Shown here: positions 7,701 to 8,868 of the stretch, in pieces | How the letters are laid out: the number at the start of each line of letters is the position of its first letter | Position numbering within the stretch: position 1 is the stretch's first letter | Origin: RQOF01 sp964394475 | GTDB taxonomy: Bacteria > Calditrichota > Calditrichia > RBG-13-44-9 | NCBI GenBank assembly: GCA_964394475.1 | Contig: CAYMXZ010000146.1 | Location: 1-8,868 of the forward strand | Reading direction: 5' to 3' | Length of the DNA: 8,868 bases | Position numbers and translations under genes: made by a program | Notes under the pieces: model-generated | The model's input: the letters and a program-made list of their open reading frames with translations, nothing else | Told to the model about the DNA's origin: nothing | The model's database searches: none

Positions 7701-8309
7701 ATTAACGGTTTTCTGAACCTCGGCAATAATATCACTCAAACGCTGCAGTTCTTGTTCAGTGGTTTCCAGTTTTCGTAAAGCCGCTTTCCGGCGAAATTTA
7801 TACTTCTTAATCCCTGCCGCTTCTTCGAATAAGCGTCGTCGTTCTTCGGCATTCTCACTGAGAATCTGTTCCACCATTTTTAACTCAATTACTGAATAGG
7901 CATCAGATCCCATTCCTGTGTCAGCAAAAAGATCAATCACATCTTTCAGACGTACCAGCCGGTTATTTAATAAAAACTCGCTTTCTCCGGAGCGATAATA
8001 GCGGCGAGTGATTTTTACCTCAGAATAAACGGAGGGCAGAATATTTTTGGTATTTTCAATGAGGAGGGATACTTCAACCATATTTAATGGTTTGCGCAAA
8101 GCCGTACCATTGAAAATCAAATTTTCCATCTTATCCAGGCGCAACAGACTGGTGCGCTGTTCTCCTAACACCCAGCGGATGGAATCGACAATGTTCGATT
8201 TCCCACAACCATTGGGACCGATTATGGCGGTAATACCGTCATTGAATTGGAAAGTTACTTTTTGTGCGAAGGATTTAAATCCAAAAACTTCTAATTTTGA
8301 TAAATACAT
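4770..8309 (-). CDS. smc: SMC chromosome condensation/segregation ATPase
   Basis: At 1179 residues this is a full-length bacterial SMC. Homodimers, with ScpA and ScpB, form the ring complex that organises and separates daughter chromosomes in the nucleoid. Domains in order: N-terminal head with Walker A GPNGCGKSN (31-39); head/coil junction DTGMGSDAYSVIELKM (130-145) and FEEAAGI; a long Q/E/K-rich coiled coil (~170-500); hinge (~504-663, EGFSDG to ITGGS, with GRLTLLPL); returning coil (~665-1010); and C-terminal head with signature LSAGEK (1089-1094), Walker B FCILDE (1113-1118), D-loop DAPLDD (1120-1125) and switch histidine H1149. Catalytic E1118 is present. Two positions depart from the common pattern: the Q-loop glutamine appears replaced, and the signature is LSAGEK rather than LSGGEK. 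The ATG is set by the conserved MYLSKLEVFGFKSF beginning; it has no good Shine-Dalgarno, and the upstream gene ends 19 bases before it. ScpA and ScpB are not in the window. Confidence 0.97.
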   Translation of the reverse strand: MYLSKLEVFGFKSFAQKVTFQFNDGITAIIGPNGCGKSNIVDSIRWVLGEQRTSLLRLDKMENLIFNGTALRKPLNMVEVSLLIENTKNILPSVYSEVKITRRYYRSGESEFLLNNRLVRLKDVIDLFADTGMGSDAYSVIELKMVEQILSENAEERRRLFEEAAGIKKYKFRRKAALRKLETTEQELQRLSDIIAEVQKTVNSLSRQVGKARRYHQYKDELRRQELYIYQVRKKNFEDDLLPLREEYQQVRQTRERLGKEVTQDEAELEKLQVKAVDLENQFRQISAHLNDLDVQVRDIQQRVQLNEQKIESSRENISEREKEISKLKQRLEENRQQLMTVTQEKEAISFTLAEVEKEFQQQQQAQQQAEQKLSSTRQGFQEFRDLNLLELRQLGQEKENYQRITIEKQNVLQNLEKLKTSQVQLENESKNRQNRLQQLTQEVQDARQKVENYQQKFQLLKQEISQLEDEIAKLENQKSELIGQLARTQSRAQFLKGLIENYEGFSDGIQYIMAHRHQYRGIVDTLVNLVDTEEHYRPVLESYLEAIANYLVVEEVDVAQEIIEAIGQQKKGRLTLLPLSSIPSRRESPSTINIFNGRAVFLKDVIRFDSRFEKIFQLLFDRVAIVSDLQTALELQQKWPDYCFVTQKGEIVGHWGEITGGSTLQVLNLTGRRAELTKVQDEVEQWRLALQENEEQLARQQQVLQQKKTAIEELEKIQRDFLKDYSSLEQQYHQEKFEVNHLAERLAEIRNEIQQIDHRLAELAQQEDLLQPVILSASSKEQHLQVEGERRSRELEEVEKQFSQIFQQTQKIQEKYFQHQSHFKAIQQRLEFIQQAEQEISGRIEQAQLEISHFQKIIETIQHENSILQADLDGRYKQRDEIEKQKTEIENNYQSLKSLILSREEEIKKLHRRWNLSLERLKELELKIQEIEIKLNTQQEQYAAQYGEELNKLLQENPVPENITLAEMQAEIQKLRESIEALGEVNPLAVKEFDKEKERLDFLKTQQSDLLKAKTELLETISKLNKTARQLFMETFEKINNNFKSVFGKFFEGGEAELQLIENSDPLEANIDIIVHIKGKRLTTLSLLSAGEKTLTAISLLFAIYLYKPSPFCILDEVDAPLDDVNIARYTHALKEFSKQTQFILVTHNKMTMQAAQAMYGITMEEPGVSKVVSVRFD

Positions 8310-8328
8310 CCAGCGAAATTCATTCCCA

Positions 8329-8868
8329 TCAATTAAAATGAAACGTAAACCATTGAAGCAGAAAATTTAGGTGCGTGGAAATATCAATCTGCTGCTGCAT
8401 CTTGATAAAGATACCTCCGACCGCTACAAGTATGAACAAAAGTGAATAAAAGAAAACCCATGGATACGACCACACACACATTACTCGAGTACCATTTAAC
8501 CATCTTAGATAATACCAAAAGTGAAAATATAATAGAATTAGAAATAAAATCCAATGGGAATTCATCACCAACAACAGGTTATAAAAAAACATTCCAAATG
8601 GTATTAAAAAAAGAAAGGGAGCAGCGGACCAGGTACTGGTCGCCAGAGATTGACGTATCCGAATGTTTGTTTTCCGTAAAAGCGAAAGTGCATGAATCGG
8701 TATAGTCAGTAAAATAAAAGTGATCATGATACCAATGGTGAGAACAATAACCAGCCACAGGGGTTCCCAAATAATCCGTGCCAGGCTTAGTTTGTAACCA
8801 GAAAAAGCAAAAGGGAGGGACAAAAGATAATCGGCCAGTAAATTATTGCGGAAATAATAGCATATCCC
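8329..8868 (-). CDS. Polytopic membrane protein, possibly Yip1-like, C-terminal part (cut by window edge)
   Basis: The frame is open from the right edge to the TGA at 8329-8331, giving 179 residues. A TTG at 8821-8823 could serve as a start, but the 15 codons before it are open, so the gene probably begins outside the window. The visible part is very hydrophobic, with about four to five membrane segments: around EPLWLVIVLTIGIMITFILL, SAAPFLFLIPFGMFFYNLLL, HWILFLILLYFHFWYYL, and VFFYSLLFILVAVGGIFI near the end. A short polar C-terminus follows (KMQQQIDISTHLN). The layout, and a proline in the second visible helix (S-A-A-P), recall Yip1-domain proteins, which are common but uncharacterised in bacteria. 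I see no diagnostic motif, so the family call is weak. The stop is 19 bases before smc, suggesting one transcript. Function unknown. Confidence 0.7.
   Translation of the reverse strand, partial: GICYYFRNNLLADYLLSLPFAFSGYKLSLARIIWEPLWLVIVLTIGIMITFILLTIPIHALSLLRKTNIRIRQSLATSTWSAAPFLFLIPFGMFFYNLLLVMNSHWILFLILLYFHFWYYLRWLNGTRVMCVWSYPWVFFYSLLFILVAVGGIFIKMQQQIDISTHLNFLLQWFTFHFN

Noticed and set aside
7331..7705. 124-codon plus-strand open frame inside smc
   Set aside because: It lies fully antisense to well-conserved SMC coding sequence. Its translation has no domain-like pattern and is best explained as a shadow of the smc codon pattern.
8442..8705. 87-codon plus-strand open frame antisense to the membrane protein
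   Set aside because: The minus-strand frame is longer, open to the window edge and has clear membrane segments. The plus-strand product is polar with no recognisable feature.
8329..8823. TTG at 8821-8823 as the start of the membrane gene
   Set aside because: The frame stays open through the 15 codons to the window edge, and no clear ribosome site precedes the TTG. A partial gene is more likely.
1..8868. CRISPR arrays, insertion sequences, tRNA/rRNA genes, phage or defence cassettes
   Set aside because: I saw no regularly spaced direct repeats, transposase motifs, terminal inverted repeats, or recognisable structural RNA on either strand.

Overview
The window looks like ordinary chromosomal DNA from a bacterium of the Fibrobacteres-Chlorobi-Bacteroidetes (FCB) superphylum. 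The best fit is Calditrichota, Ignavibacteria or a related candidate phylum. Two things point there. The secreted protease ends in a YPNPFNP-type sorting/FlgD-like domain, and SMC carries the head motif DTGMGSDAYSVIELKM, which I recall from Bacteroidetes-like SMCs. Base composition appears moderate, somewhat AT-rich. This placement is an inference, because there is no rRNA or other marker here.

Every gene I can support lies on the minus strand, so the map reads from high to low coordinates. The order is: a membrane protein cut by the right edge (8329-8868), the chromosome-organising ATPase SMC (4770-8309), a secreted subtilisin-like protease with a C-terminal sorting domain (2936-4693), a stand-alone Smr-domain protein (2567-2857), a GTP-type phosphoenolpyruvate carboxykinase (457-2349), and the N-terminal third of a ParA-type ATPase cut by the left edge (1-290).

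Gaps are short: 19, 76, 78, 217 and 166 bases. The membrane gene and smc are close enough to be one transcription unit. The two longest gaps lie upstream of pckG and parA and probably hold promoters. No gap shows a convincing GC-rich hairpin followed by a U-tract.

The genes do not form one obvious pathway. SMC and ParA both serve chromosome organisation and segregation, PEPCK links the TCA cycle to gluconeogenesis, the protease is exported, and the Smr protein is probably a nucleic-acid enzyme. I see no CRISPR array, mobile element, tRNA, rRNA, phage gene or defence cassette, and no convincing undescribed system. The most useful points are sequence departures in known families: an altered guanine-pocket region and archaeal-like motifs in PEPCK, a missing Q-loop glutamine and an LSAGEK signature in SMC, and HGTYT in place of HGTHT in the protease.
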